Assembly (NCBI GenBank): GCA_002840245.1
Contig: PHAA01000011.1
Span: forward strand, 1-64,000
Source: Firmicutes bacterium HGW-Firmicutes-15
GTDB lineage: Bacteria > Bacillota > Syntrophomonadia > Syntrophomonadales > Syntrophomonadaceae
Length of the DNA stretch: 64,000 bases
Direction: 5' to 3'
Part shown: positions 1-9,967 of the stretch, one piece after another
How positions within the stretch are numbered: the stretch's first letter is position 1
How the letters are laid out: the number at the start of each line of letters is the position of its first letter
Position numbers and translations under genes: made by a program
Notes under the pieces: generated by a model
What the model was told of the DNA's origin: nothing
Database searches by the model: none
What the model saw: only the letters and a program-made list of their open reading frames with translations

Positions 1-50
1 CAGCGCCGATGGTACTGCAGTTTACTGTGGGAGAGTAGGTCGTTGCCAGG
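1..50 (+). rRNA. rrf: 5S ribosomal RNA, 3' end (truncated by window start)
   Basis: Typical 5S 3' end: AGCGCCGATGGTACTGC...GTGGGAGAGTAGGTCGTTGCCAGG. Confidence 0.9.
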
Positions 51-71
51 AATTTATTTTGCAAAAAGACA

Positions 72-98
72 GCTTTGCTTAAGTGCAAGGCTTTTTTT
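72..98 (+). terminator. Intrinsic terminator after 5S rRNA
   Basis: gctttgc-ttaagt-gcaaggc stem followed by T run. Confidence 0.65.
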
Positions 99-568
99 AT
101 ATCTAACTCCCACAGCTGTGGTCGTCCAGACAGCCTTGCAGGCTTCTATTTGCCGACACTAGGCGCCAAACTGGCGCCGTCGGAGTAGGTCGCTCCCCTT
201 CGGGGACTAATTCCATCGGACTTTCACTTACTCGCTTAGCTCGTAATAAAGTCTCGATGTCATTGAGCCCTTCGGGTACCACCGATGTGCCGTAAACGGC
301 ACGAATAATGTTGTTGCCAGGAATTCATTATATTGGCTAGATGCCAGTAAGTATAAAAGCTCAAAGATGAAAATGGATATATTTGAAAGTTGTTAGGTAG
401 CTGCATGGACGGTTATTATAATTACATAATATTATCATTTTCACCCCAAATTTACCTGCTGTTTCTTCGCATTATTTAGTAAATATAGCGTGAGGAGGTA
501 AATTAGTGGGGGAAATAAGAATTATAATTATGGTTATGGAGTTATAATGAAGATAACTGTTAAGGGAT

Positions 569-964
569 TTGTATATGCTTAAGCAATATTTAACAGTTCA
601 TTACAATAAACCAGTTACCTGCCTAGAGGCAATTGTTATACTGCTAAACGCACAGGGATTGAATGAAGAGGTTAAGAATTATCAGTTATCAGAAGAACAA
701 CAGGTTTTGTTACAAAAGATACCTGATTGGGGGAGAAACCATATTGCGCTTGCTTTGGAGCGGGGAGTATTGCTGGAAAAAAACATGAAGATATTTAATC
801 CCCATCAGGGAGCGAAAAGATATGAAGTCTTTCAGTATATGACCAGATTACTTGAGGGACAAAGTGGTTCAGATGATGAAAAGCATAAAAGGTTACAAGT
901 GAAGAGGATCTACTTCCAGTCTGGGTTTTGGAACCTATTTGGCTTATGCAAACAGACAGAGTGA
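569..964 (+). CDS. Short SLH-like domain protein, possibly a truncated/degenerate S-layer homology protein
   Basis: ORF; segment IPDWGRNHIALALERGVLL...FNPHQGAKRYEVFQYMTRLL resembles SLH repeats. Confidence 0.5.
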   Translation: MYMLKQYLTVHYNKPVTCLEAIVILLNAQGLNEEVKNYQLSEEQQVLLQKIPDWGRNHIALALERGVLLEKNMKIFNPHQGAKRYEVFQYMTRLLEGQSGSDDEKHKRLQVKRIYFQSGFWNLFGLCKQTE

Positions 965-1143
965 TAAGTTGCTAGCCAGATGTTCTTATATCAGCCTATG
1001 GGAGAGGCAAAACGGATCGCGGTTGCAGTAATGTTGAACCAATTCTACGTAAACTGCATGCAAAGGTTTCCCGACCGAACTGTAGTTGGCGGAATAAAGG
1101 GCTGCCGATAGGCAGCTCTAAAGTAAGGGTAGGGGGATAGGGA

Positions 1144-1875
1144 ATGTCATCTCCCGGAGAAAAATTGCTTAATAGTAAAATAACCGAAGCATTGGAGAGA
1201 TATCAGGCCGGAGATGAACGGGCGCTTGAGGATATCTATGATGATCTATTGCCTTTTTGCCTGCGTGTGGCTTCAAAAACATGTAACAGGTATATCACTA
1301 TTCAAGATGAAGAATCCAGTATTGCTCAAATATCTATACTGGAAGCTTTCCAAAAATATCAACCTGACAGGGGTTCCTTTTATTCTTTTTTAGGGCAAGT
1401 AATTAGAAATCGCATTATCGATTTTAAACGCCGGGAAAATAAGTCTCAGAGTATTCCGTTTTCAGACCTGGGTGACAATAAAGATGCCTACAATGAACCG
1501 GTGGATGACGATTATTTTGAAAAAATATTAGATGATTTGGACCGACAGCAGGAAATAGAAAAATTCAAGAATATGCTGAGTGAATATCAAATAAGCTTTG
1601 AAGATTTGTACAAAGTATCGCCAAGGCATTCGGGTGCCAGGGAGAAGGCCATGAAAGTTGCCGGGTTAATTGCCCGAAGCAGTGAACTAAGCAAGCATTT
1701 ATTGGTGAAAAAATCACTCCCCGCCAGGGTTTTGGAGGAAAAGTTTGATATTAATCATAAGCTTTTGGATAGATACCGGAAATATATAATTGCAGGTGTA
1801 CTGATACTAAAATATGAGTTTTCATATCTTAAACCCTATGTTCTACCTTTGGTAAGGGGGAATGAAATTGAATAG
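1144..1875 (+). CDS. sigI: RNA polymerase sigma factor SigI family
   Basis: Sigma-70 region 2-like N-terminus, overlap with RsgI-like gene downstream. Confidence 0.8.
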   Translation: MSSPGEKLLNSKITEALERYQAGDERALEDIYDDLLPFCLRVASKTCNRYITIQDEESSIAQISILEAFQKYQPDRGSFYSFLGQVIRNRIIDFKRRENKSQSIPFSDLGDNKDAYNEPVDDDYFEKILDDLDRQQEIEKFKNMLSEYQISFEDLYKVSPRHSGAREKAMKVAGLIARSSELSKHLLVKKSLPARVLEEKFDINHKLLDRYRKYIIAGVLILKYEFSYLKPYVLPLVRGNEIE

Positions 1876-2800
1876 ATTAAAAGGTCTGGTTATTGAAGCA
1901 GGAGATAATTGGGCGCTTATCTTGAGTGAACAGGGACAGTATAAGAAAATAAAGACTAAGAATCTCTTACAGGTAGGTGAAATCTGGCAGGAGCCTACTG
2001 GCTATGCAATAAGATATGCGGTTGCCGCTGCTGTTTTGCTGGTATTTCTAGGAGCAGCGTTTAGCATTCTGCCCGTGGTAGCGTACGCTCAGGTTTCGTC
2101 AGGTGTTGAGTTGGGCTTAAACCGATGGGAGTGGGTCGTTTCAGCACGTCCCCTGAATGATGAAGGCAGAATGCTATTGCAGGAAGTAAATTTAAGGGGT
2201 AAGACATTGGATCAGGCAGTAGAATTGATAGTGGATAACACCTTAATAAATAGCAATCCAGAGAATAAGGAAATAGTTTTAAACGTCGTAACCACGAAGC
2301 CGGGGAATGAACAGAATAGACAGCGCATAATGGAAAAAATGGACACTAAAGTAAAACAGATATTGGATCAAGATAAACTGAAAGCAAATATGGATAAGAA
2401 AAAAGGTTATTCCAGCAGTGAAAATAAGAATTCAAATGATGAGGTAGAAACTAATAAAATAATTCCATCAAATAAAAATGACCGGTTTAGCGGCGACCAG
2501 TATGCCGATGAAACCAAAGGGATAAAGGCTCAGGAAAGGCAACAAAAGAGTATAAAAGAGAAGGACATTGATGAAGAAAAAAGTCCCAATATATATAACG
2601 AGCAAAATATTTATAAAAAGGATTCAACCCGGGAAATGAACACAGAGCAAAATCCTAGGGATATTCAAGGTGATGAGGATAAAACGAAAGATGAGGAGAG
2701 GAATAAGCCAGAAAAAGAGACAGGGAAATCATTAGAAAAAAATGTAAATGCTGAAGGATCAGCCGGACAATCCAACGGAAGGGATCGGGTCAAGCAGTAA
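1862..2800 (+). CDS. rsgI: Anti-sigma-I factor RsgI-like membrane protein
   Basis: N-terminal RsgI-like domain (GLVIEAGDNWALILSEQGQYKKIK), single TM, overlaps sigI; long charged C-terminal tail. Confidence 0.75.
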   Translation: MKLNRLKGLVIEAGDNWALILSEQGQYKKIKTKNLLQVGEIWQEPTGYAIRYAVAAAVLLVFLGAAFSILPVVAYAQVSSGVELGLNRWEWVVSARPLNDEGRMLLQEVNLRGKTLDQAVELIVDNTLINSNPENKEIVLNVVTTKPGNEQNRQRIMEKMDTKVKQILDQDKLKANMDKKKGYSSSENKNSNDEVETNKIIPSNKNDRFSGDQYADETKGIKAQERQQKSIKEKDIDEEKSPNIYNEQNIYKKDSTREMNTEQNPRDIQGDEDKTKDEERNKPEKETGKSLEKNVNAEGSAGQSNGRDRVKQ

Positions 2801-2820
2801 CGAGCAGTTTGGGGTATGGT

Positions 2821-2858
2821 AAGGGGTCAAACCTTTTGTTGGAGGTTTGACCCCTTGT
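2821..2858 (+). terminator. Hairpin between convergent genes
   Basis: aaggggtcaaacc...ggtttgacccctt inverted repeat. Confidence 0.6.
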
Positions 2859-2889
2859 TTAATACCATTAAAAACCTGGATATCCGACG

Positions 2890-3300
2890 TTAATATTTTT
2901 TAATATTTATAAAAAACATAAAAAAATATATTACTGACATGAAAATCAGGGTGTAAGTACCTACATGATTCAGTGACAGGGTTATTATGTTTGAAAATAT
3001 AGTTAATGCACCTATATACAAGAAGGTGAGCCAGAAGGCAGTTGCACCAGTTTTGTTTCTAATGAAGATACTTCTTTCGTCAGCTTCGCTTTCAATGTTG
3101 CGATACATAGCCGGTTTATTTCGGGCATAAAGCGTTATTAATAAACAGGCAAGACCTGTTGGTATGCAACCAATGGCGACACCACTCATGGCATGGGTTT
3201 CAAACTTTAATATATAACCAACAAAGAGTGCAACTAGGCCAATAAGCAGCATTGCAGAATATATTAGGGCCTGTCTTTTAATGTATTTATTAGCATTCAT
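2890..3300 (-). CDS. Small multi-TM membrane protein
   Basis: ORF, hydrophobic segments, operon-like with XRE regulator. Confidence 0.6.
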   Translation of the reverse strand: MNANKYIKRQALIYSAMLLIGLVALFVGYILKFETHAMSGVAIGCIPTGLACLLITLYARNKPAMYRNIESEADERSIFIRNKTGATAFWLTFLYIGALTIFSNIITLSLNHVGTYTLIFMSVIYFFMFFINIKKY

Positions 3301-3403
3301 ATTAAAACCTCACTTTCAATTGATTAAAATGGTAAAAATCGTTAGGTTTAAGAATTAAAGCCAAAAGGCTTCGTTTACCTTTAGTACCCGGGTGGCAAAG
3401 GGT

Positions 3404-3802
3404 TTACAACTTATAATTGAAATAATAATAGAAGCAGATATAGAGCAATACCAGGATACTCAAACATATACCTAAAAAATTATAAGGGTTTACCAGAATC
3501 TGTGGACCCCATATTGATCCTATCAGGACAGTAAAAGCACTACCCAGGGCAAAAGTTAAATAGGTAAAATAAGCAGCTCTACCAGCTATGAACCAGGCTC
3601 TTTCGTCATAGGGATTCATGCCGTGTGCCTCCATTTGTCTAATTTTCCTTTGTTTGAAGGTAATAGCGATGAAAACGAAGATGGCTGAGCCCATCAATCC
3701 ACTGCCAAAAGAGCTGTTGCCACTAAGGGTCTGCCACAGACCAATGCTAAATAGTAAAAATAACATTATATAACGTAGGAATTCACGGTTTTTCCTTTTC
3801 AT
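3404..3802 (-). CDS. Small multi-TM membrane protein
   Basis: ORF; shares an ERxxFI(R/A) motif region with the neighbouring membrane protein. Confidence 0.6.
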   Translation of the reverse strand: MKRKNREFLRYIMLFLLFSIGLWQTLSGNSSFGSGLMGSAIFVFIAITFKQRKIRQMEAHGMNPYDERAWFIAGRAAYFTYLTFALGSAFTVLIGSIWGPQILVNPYNFLGICLSILVLLYICFYYYFNYKL

Positions 3803-3807
3803 AATAA

Positions 3808-4020
3808 TTACTCCTCTCCCTCTTCAAAAATAAATATTTCTTCAATAGTCAAATGAAATACTTTTGCCAGGCTATAGGCGAGACCGATAGAGGGATTATA
3901 TTTACCCTTTTCCAAAGAAATAATAGTCTGGCGGGACACCTTTACCTGAGCTGCTAGGTCTTCTTGGGTAATCCCATTCTGCTCCCGTAATTCGCGCAGG
4001 CGGTTGTTCAAATAATTCAC
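3808..4020 (-). CDS. XRE-family HTH transcriptional regulator
   Basis: MNYLNNRLRELREQNGITQEDLAAQVKVSRQTIISLEKGKYNPSIGLA. Confidence 0.9.
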   Translation of the reverse strand: MNYLNNRLRELREQNGITQEDLAAQVKVSRQTIISLEKGKYNPSIGLAYSLAKVFHLTIEEIFIFEEGEE

Positions 4021-4186
4021 CTCCCATGTAAAGGTACCTTTACGTAGAGCTTATAGTATAAGAGCAACAATGTCAAGCGTGCTTTACAATAAAATGAGAG
4101 GAGATTTAGTTATTAACCTCTCATGGGCACTAGGCACAACCACCCATGAAAATGTTTTCTGGAGTATTTGGAGAAAAGAAGAAGGT

Positions 4187-4234
4187 AATAAGCAATAAGG
4201 GAGAAGGCATATGCCTTCTCCCTTATTGCTTATT
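4187..4234. repeat. 48-bp perfect palindrome with no spacer
   Basis: aataagcaataagggagaaggcat|atgccttctcccttattgcttatt, 24-bp perfect arms. Confidence 0.95.
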
Positions 4235-4428
4235 TAAAAGTCTATTGATTGTGATTCATTCACATCTTTTTGCTGATATGCTAACCTTCCGGTTTGTTTC
4301 AAAGCTTCTCGCAAAAGGTATTCTATATGGGCATTTACACTACGCAATTCGTCTTGTGACCATCTTTCCAAAGCTGCATAGATTTTCGGGTCTATACGGA
4401 GCGGAAAACTCTTTTTCTTATCTGCCAT
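4234..4428 (-). CDS. Arc-like ribbon-helix-helix protein
   Basis: [39 protein letters not shown]. Confidence 0.75.
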   Translation of the reverse strand: MADKKKSFPLRIDPKIYAALERWSQDELRSVNAHIEYLLREALKQTGRLAYQQKDVNESQSIDF

Positions 4429-4444
4429 AAATCTTATCCACCGC

Positions 4445-5287
4445 TCAATAAATGCTGCCGGTATTTATTATTGGTTGGGCACCACGCTCCGAAATAATGG
4501 CCACTAAGAGGTTATTAATCATGGACACCTTACGCTCTTGATCCAGTTCCAGAATACCATCTTCTTCTAAACGAATCAGGGCCATCTGGACCATGCCTAC
4601 TGCCCCATCCACAATGATCTGTCGGGCGGCTAGAATAGCGGAAGCTTGTTGCCTCTGCAGCATAGCGCTGGCAATTTCTGTAGCATAAGCCAAATGAGTC
4701 AAACGCGCCTCCATTACTTCAACTCCAGCTAAGGCCAAGCGTTCTTGCAACTCGCGAGTCAACTCTGCAGCAACTTCTTCTGCGTTTCCTCGTAACGAAA
4801 AACCTTCTTCACCATAATTATCATATGGATATTTGGTTGCCACATGGCGAAGAGCGGTTTCACTTTGGATTTCGACAAATTGTTCGTAATTGGATACATC
4901 AAAAATGGCACTGGCTGAATCTACTACTCGGAATACAACAACGGCTGCGATTTCCACAGGGTTTCCTTCCACATCATTTACCTTTAGAGTTTTGCTATTA
5001 AAGTTACTTACCCGTAGGGATACCTTGCTGCGGACGGAGAAGGGAACTGTCATCCAGAGGCCATTCTCTCTCATGCTGCCCAAATAGCGCCCGAAAAAGG
5101 TGATTACCCGTGCCTGGTTGGGCTGAACTATCGTTATTGAGCTGAAGATAATTATTGCCAGTAATAGACTTAATATTGCCAGCGGGATATTGAGTTGAAA
5201 AATAAAATAAATCATAGCACCTGTGCTGAGAAGAGCTGCCAATAGCGCCAGAAAACCGTTGATTTTCCATACCTCTCGTTCTTTCAA
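4445..5287 (-). CDS. SPFH/Band 7 domain membrane protein
   Basis: [30 protein letters not shown]... stomatin-like. Confidence 0.85.
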   Translation of the reverse strand: MKEREVWKINGFLALLAALLSTGAMIYFIFQLNIPLAILSLLLAIIIFSSITIVQPNQARVITFFGRYLGSMRENGLWMTVPFSVRSKVSLRVSNFNSKTLKVNDVEGNPVEIAAVVVFRVVDSASAIFDVSNYEQFVEIQSETALRHVATKYPYDNYGEEGFSLRGNAEEVAAELTRELQERLALAGVEVMEARLTHLAYATEIASAMLQRQQASAILAARQIIVDGAVGMVQMALIRLEEDGILELDQERKVSMINNLLVAIISERGAQPIINTGSIY

Positions 5288-5445
5288 TGTACTAACCTCC
5301 TCATTAATCCAAAACTATATTATAAATGATATAAACATGATATCACTAATATATCAAAAGTCAATATGGATTTACCTGGCAATACTAGCTCCGACCGCTA
5401 GCGAGCTTAATAGAGACCATCGTCCGACTTAGAATATCAAAGGGG

Positions 5446-6766
5446 TTATCGGTTGCCCAGCTGAGCGTGGTTCTCATGCTGCACGGCTTCCATAATCTCC
5501 TCTTTAGATTTACCATCCAGCTGCAAATCAAAGGTATAATCCAGTGTTTTGGAGAACGCTGGCCCCGGATGCATCCCCATTTGCACCAGGTCGCGTCCTT
5601 TTATGAGAGGCTCAATCTTTTCATCAAGTTTAAGTCCAAGGCTGGAGGCTTTTGCCAAAAACCATTTTCTTATCACGTCGAAGTCCCTTTCAAGAGCTCT
5701 ACCCTTGAAATCCGCTTCTGAGATTAAGAGCAATTCCTTTAAGTTAACCCGGTTTATTAATTTTCTTATAGCCTTATCGGAAACTCGCTCTCGATCCTTA
5801 TAAAGCAAAACTGGATGCATGTGTTCTCTGACCAGAACAGATACTGCATTTATTATGGTTCTGTTATTAGTTAACTCCTGCATGAAGGAAAGAGCTAGTT
5901 TTTCGCCCAGCACATCATGCCCATAGGCGGTAACCTTATCACCTTTTACTTTAGTTGTCTGGGGCTTGCCTATATCATGCACCAGGGAAGCAAACATCAG
6001 AGCTTCAGGGTTTAAAGATTTTGATTTTAAATTGGCAGCCTGATCTACTACCAGGAGGGTATGTTCCCAAACATCACCTTCAGGATGGTTAAGGGGCGAT
6101 TGTTCACAGGCTATTAGTTTATAAAGCAGGGGGTGCATTCGTTCCAATACGTTGGTTTTCTGCATGTAGCGCAATCCTATTGATGGTTGGGGTGATAGCA
6201 TTAGGAGTTTTCTTAACTCATCATATATTCTTGTCCAGGCAATATCTTTTAGATTGGTTTTCTTAATAAGTTCTATTGTTCCTGGGTTCAGGGAAAAGTC
6301 CAGTCGGGCAGCAAACCGAAAAGCCCGGTAAACTCTTAAGGGGTCCTCTTCAAATACCTTTTTGCTGGTATGCATTGATAATGCGACTTTCTAAATCTTT
6401 TCTTCCTCCATAAATATCGATTATATCTCTGCTCAAAATATCCATCATCATAGAGTTGATAGTAAAATCCCTTCTCCCGCAAGCTTCAGCAAAGGAGATG
6501 TCGGATTTAGCTGGCACGGTAAAATCCCATTCTGGATGACCGCTGATTTTTATTACCGGGAAGGATTTACCGACTAAGTGGATGGTTCCATAACAGGATA
6601 AAATGGATTGCAGTTGCTCGATATTGAGGAAATGGACCTCGATATCGATATCGATATCCTCTTCATTGGGAGTGCCTATTTCCACTAATTGATCCCGCAC
6701 ATATCCTCCTACATAAAAGGCTCTGCCTCCATGTGAAGCTATATCTTCAGCAATTCTTTGTATCAT
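5446..6766 (-). pseudogene. cca: CCA tRNA nucleotidyltransferase (N-terminal part 6350-6766, C-terminal HD part 5446-6375) split by a frameshift
   Basis: Two overlapping minus ORFs together give one polA-superfamily CCA-adding enzyme; the break lies in an A5 tract just before the VFEEDPLRVYRAFRFAARL motif. Confidence 0.8.
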
Positions 6767-6994
6767 TTAATCACCTCAATCTAATTAATTATAGGTTACC
6801 CTCAATAATGAATTCAATTTCGAAAAATCAAATATACTTGCCATTAATACACGAACCGGGAAGGGAAAAAGAGGAAATATAAGTAGTAACCACATGTTAA
6901 TAATTTTCATATGGTAGGATATATTAAGCCTTCCGTCTGGAAGTATTTCCGCAAGGTATGGAGGGAATAATAAAATAAAAAAGGAAGTTGGCCT

Positions 6995-7225
6995 ATGAAT
7001 ATGCGAAGAGCTTCTGTTCCGACGATAATACCTGAGGTAGCGAAGGCAATTATTTTGCCCCGCTGCCGAATTTGTAGTCAAGTTCCCAAGGAGGGCATAA
7101 GGGGTGGCATCAAGTTGAGAAAGGCCTTTATATGCACCCAGTGCGAGCAAGAAATAACGAATATCGATGTGGGGTCTGCAAATTATCAGATTCTATTAGA
7201 GAAAATAAAGAGAATTTTAAAATAA
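6995..7225 (+). CDS. csfB: Sigma-G inhibitor Gin (CsfB) family
   Basis: CRICSQVPKEGIRGGIKLRKAFICTQCEQEI zinc-ribbon; position upstream of yaaO-like/tmk. Confidence 0.8.
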   Translation: MNMRRASVPTIIPEVAKAIILPRCRICSQVPKEGIRGGIKLRKAFICTQCEQEITNIDVGSANYQILLEKIKRILK

Positions 7226-7227
7226 GC

Positions 7228-7247
7228 CCTAAGGGGCTTTTTTATTT
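7228..7247 (+). terminator. Intrinsic terminator
   Basis: agccctaaggggcttttttatttt. Confidence 0.6.
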
Positions 7248-7360
7248 TGGTAACTGGCAATTTTAATATACAATAATACAAAGACTTGTTAGATTATGGG
7301 GAGCGTTACAAGGGGAAGGGCCTCTTGTCATACTTGGTGCACGGAAAGGGATAAAATAAA

Positions 7361-8794
7361 TTGCCATACCAGACTCCAATATACACAGCACTAAAAAAGT
7401 ATATGAAAGAGAATAATCTGCGACTGCATGTACCGGGACATATCGGGGGAAAAGGTATGCCTGCGCCGGAACTGGAAGCCTTGGCTTGCATGGATATTAC
7501 TGAAATCCCAGGATTAGATGACTTACACCTGGCGCAAGGAATTATAGAAGAGGCACAGCAACTGCTAGCTAGAGCCTGCGGAGCAAGGGAGAGCTTGTTT
7601 CTGTTAAATGGTGCTACCTCAGGCGTGCATGCATTGTTTATGAGCATAGGTGATGGGGAGAGGGTAATGATACCTAGAAATGCCCATAGGTCATTTTATG
7701 GTGGGATGGTCTTGTCAGGTGCTATGCCTGTATATATACCCTGTGAGATAGAACCGGAGCTGGGAATTGCCCTAGCGGTAAAGGCTGCAGATGTAGAAGA
7801 TTTACTGCACCTAAACAATAATGTGGGAGCTGTTTTTGTTGCCAGTCCTAGCTATTACGGAACCTGTAGTGATATAGCCGGTATTGCGACCGTAGTTAGG
7901 CGCTGGGGAAAAATGCTCTTTGTGGATGAGGCACATGGAGCCCATTTTCCCTTTCACCCGATGTATCCCAACTGTGCATTAAAGGATGGAGCTAATGCAG
8001 TGGTAAACGGGCTGCATAAAACTTGGCCGGTTTTGACTCAGGGAGCCTGTCTTCATCTAGGAGAGGACTTTAACAATCATGCGCGTTTAATGGTGGCGTA
8101 TAGCCTCATTACAACTACCAGTCCTTCCTATCCCATTATGGCTTCTATTGATTTGGCCCGAGATTTTATGGAGAAGGAAGGGACAAGCTACCTGGAACGG
8201 TCGCTAGAACTATCCCGGGAGTTCAAATCCCGTATGGATAAAATTCAAGGGATTCGGTGTTACGGAGACGAATTGATGCAAATTAGCGGGGTAAAAGCGC
8301 TTGACCCATTAAAGGTTTTGATAGGGGTGCAGGGGCTGAGCCTAAATGGTTATCAGGTGGCCCGTGTGTTACGGGAAGAGCATCATATCCAGGTGGAAAT
8401 GGAAGATCAGAACCTTATCCTGGCTATGTTTTCCTTCTTGCATAAGCGTGAGGACTGGGAGCGATTTTATCTGACATTGAACGAATTAGCTCTCCGTTAT
8501 CCTTCTCAGGGCGTAGACAGAAGCCCGGGATACCAATTGCCTTTACCCCGGATTATATTGAGCCCCCGCCAAGCATTTTTTGCTGCCTCCAAAAGGGTCA
8601 AGCTGGCAGAGTGTCGGGGCCGGGTAGCCGGGGAGATGGTAGCGGCATATCCACCTGGTATACCCTGCCTAGCTCCGGGAGAACTTATTACGGAGGAAGT
8701 ATGGGATTACCTGAACTACTTGAAAATGAGTGAAGCAAGGATTCAAGGGCCAGAGGTACCAAACTTAGAGTATATTAACGTGATAGAAGAGTAA
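7361..8794 (+). CDS. Orn/Lys/Arg decarboxylase family PLP enzyme (YaaO-like)
   Basis: LHVPGHIGGKGMPAPELE..., FVDEAHGAHFPFHPMYP, GLHKTWPVLTQGA; TTG start. Confidence 0.9.
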   Translation: MPYQTPIYTALKKYMKENNLRLHVPGHIGGKGMPAPELEALACMDITEIPGLDDLHLAQGIIEEAQQLLARACGARESLFLLNGATSGVHALFMSIGDGERVMIPRNAHRSFYGGMVLSGAMPVYIPCEIEPELGIALAVKAADVEDLLHLNNNVGAVFVASPSYYGTCSDIAGIATVVRRWGKMLFVDEAHGAHFPFHPMYPNCALKDGANAVVNGLHKTWPVLTQGACLHLGEDFNNHARLMVAYSLITTTSPSYPIMASIDLARDFMEKEGTSYLERSLELSREFKSRMDKIQGIRCYGDELMQISGVKALDPLKVLIGVQGLSLNGYQVARVLREEHHIQVEMEDQNLILAMFSFLHKREDWERFYLTLNELALRYPSQGVDRSPGYQLPLPRIILSPRQAFFAASKRVKLAECRGRVAGEMVAAYPPGIPCLAPGELITEEVWDYLNYLKMSEARIQGPEVPNLEYINVIEE

Positions 8795-8806
8795 GGGAGA
8801 ATTGCC

Positions 8807-9427
8807 ATGCAGAAAAGAGGAACATTTATAAGCTTGGAGGGCATCGATGGTAGTGGAAAAACCACTTTGAAAGAGAATTTATTGGCTCTTATGGCTGGAA
8901 ACTACCATGTGATAGGGATTCGAGAGCCAGGAGGTACGGTCATTTCGGAAAAAATAAGGGACATGCTCCTGGATGTGCACAATGATGGTATAATAGGTAA
9001 AACGGAAGCTTTGCTCTATGCTGCGGCCCGCAGCCAGTTGGTGGAGGAGATAATACGCCCCGCTTTAATACAGGGCAAGATAATAATAGCAGACAGGTAC
9101 ATGGATTCCACCATTGCCTACCAGGGCTATGGTCGGGGATTGGATATAGAATTCCTGGAAGATCTAAATAGACTTTGTACTGGAGGCTTAAAACCCGACC
9201 TGACATTATTGCTGGATATTGACCCAGAGGCTGGACAGAGCAGAAGAAACCAGGATATTCCTGACCGACTGGAAAAGGAAGGCTTTGAATTTCAAGCTCG
9301 TATACGGGCCGGATATTTAAAGCTATGTGAAAAAGATCCCTCGAGAATCAAGGTGCTGGATGCTAGCCAAACAGCTGAGCAATTAATACGAGAAGCAATG
9401 GGAATGATTGAAGCGGCACTTTCCTGA
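8807..9427 (+). CDS. tmk: Thymidylate kinase
   Basis: FISLEGIDGSGKTT, DRYMDSTIAYQGYGRG. Confidence 0.95.
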   Translation: MQKRGTFISLEGIDGSGKTTLKENLLALMAGNYHVIGIREPGGTVISEKIRDMLLDVHNDGIIGKTEALLYAAARSQLVEEIIRPALIQGKIIIADRYMDSTIAYQGYGRGLDIEFLEDLNRLCTGGLKPDLTLLLDIDPEAGQSRRNQDIPDRLEKEGFEFQARIRAGYLKLCEKDPSRIKVLDASQTAEQLIREAMGMIEAALS

Positions 9428-9507
9428 TTTACTACTCACGGTTTTATGATATGCACCTATCGTTTTCAATTTTATAATTACAGGCTAAGCCTAAAAGTAG
9501 GGATATT

Positions 9508-9957
9508 GTGAAGATAGAACGTAATAAAAAAGAATTAAGTAAATATCCTTTCGTGAGCAAGATCGATATGCCAGAGGTAAAAAGAGTGACTGAGAGTGCT
9601 TTCGAGAATGAACTAGCCTATCGTCAAGAGGCAGCCATGCAGTTCAGAATTAAGGAAATACTGGGGCAAATAGAGCACCTCGGCGAGAGCCTGAGCAGAA
9701 ATATTAATATCAATGACTTGATGAGATATAAAAAGCTGGTTAGAGACTTTTTGAAAGAAGCTACCTCCGAGGCCTACCAATTAAGCAAAAAACGGGGGCG
9801 AAACCGGCGGGGCAGGACGCTTTTAATGACAGTAAATACCATTGATGCAGAAGTCGAGAAGCTAATCAATGATTTCCGAGGGAAAAAAAGCGAACCCATG
9901 GAAATACTGGAAACCTTGGACAAAATAAGAGGTATGCTGGTTGATCTTATGATATAA
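9508..9957 (+). CDS. yaaR: YaaR family protein (DUF327)
   Basis: Sequence character and synteny between tmk and holB. Confidence 0.8.
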   Translation: MKIERNKKELSKYPFVSKIDMPEVKRVTESAFENELAYRQEAAMQFRIKEILGQIEHLGESLSRNININDLMRYKKLVRDFLKEATSEAYQLSKKRGRNRRGRTLLMTVNTIDAEVEKLINDFRGKKSEPMEILETLDKIRGMLVDLMI

Positions 9958-9967
9958 GGATGATTAC

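Noticed and set aside
4146-4430. 94-aa plus-strand ORF
   Set aside because: Antisense to the RHH gene and crosses the palindrome; no coding signal.
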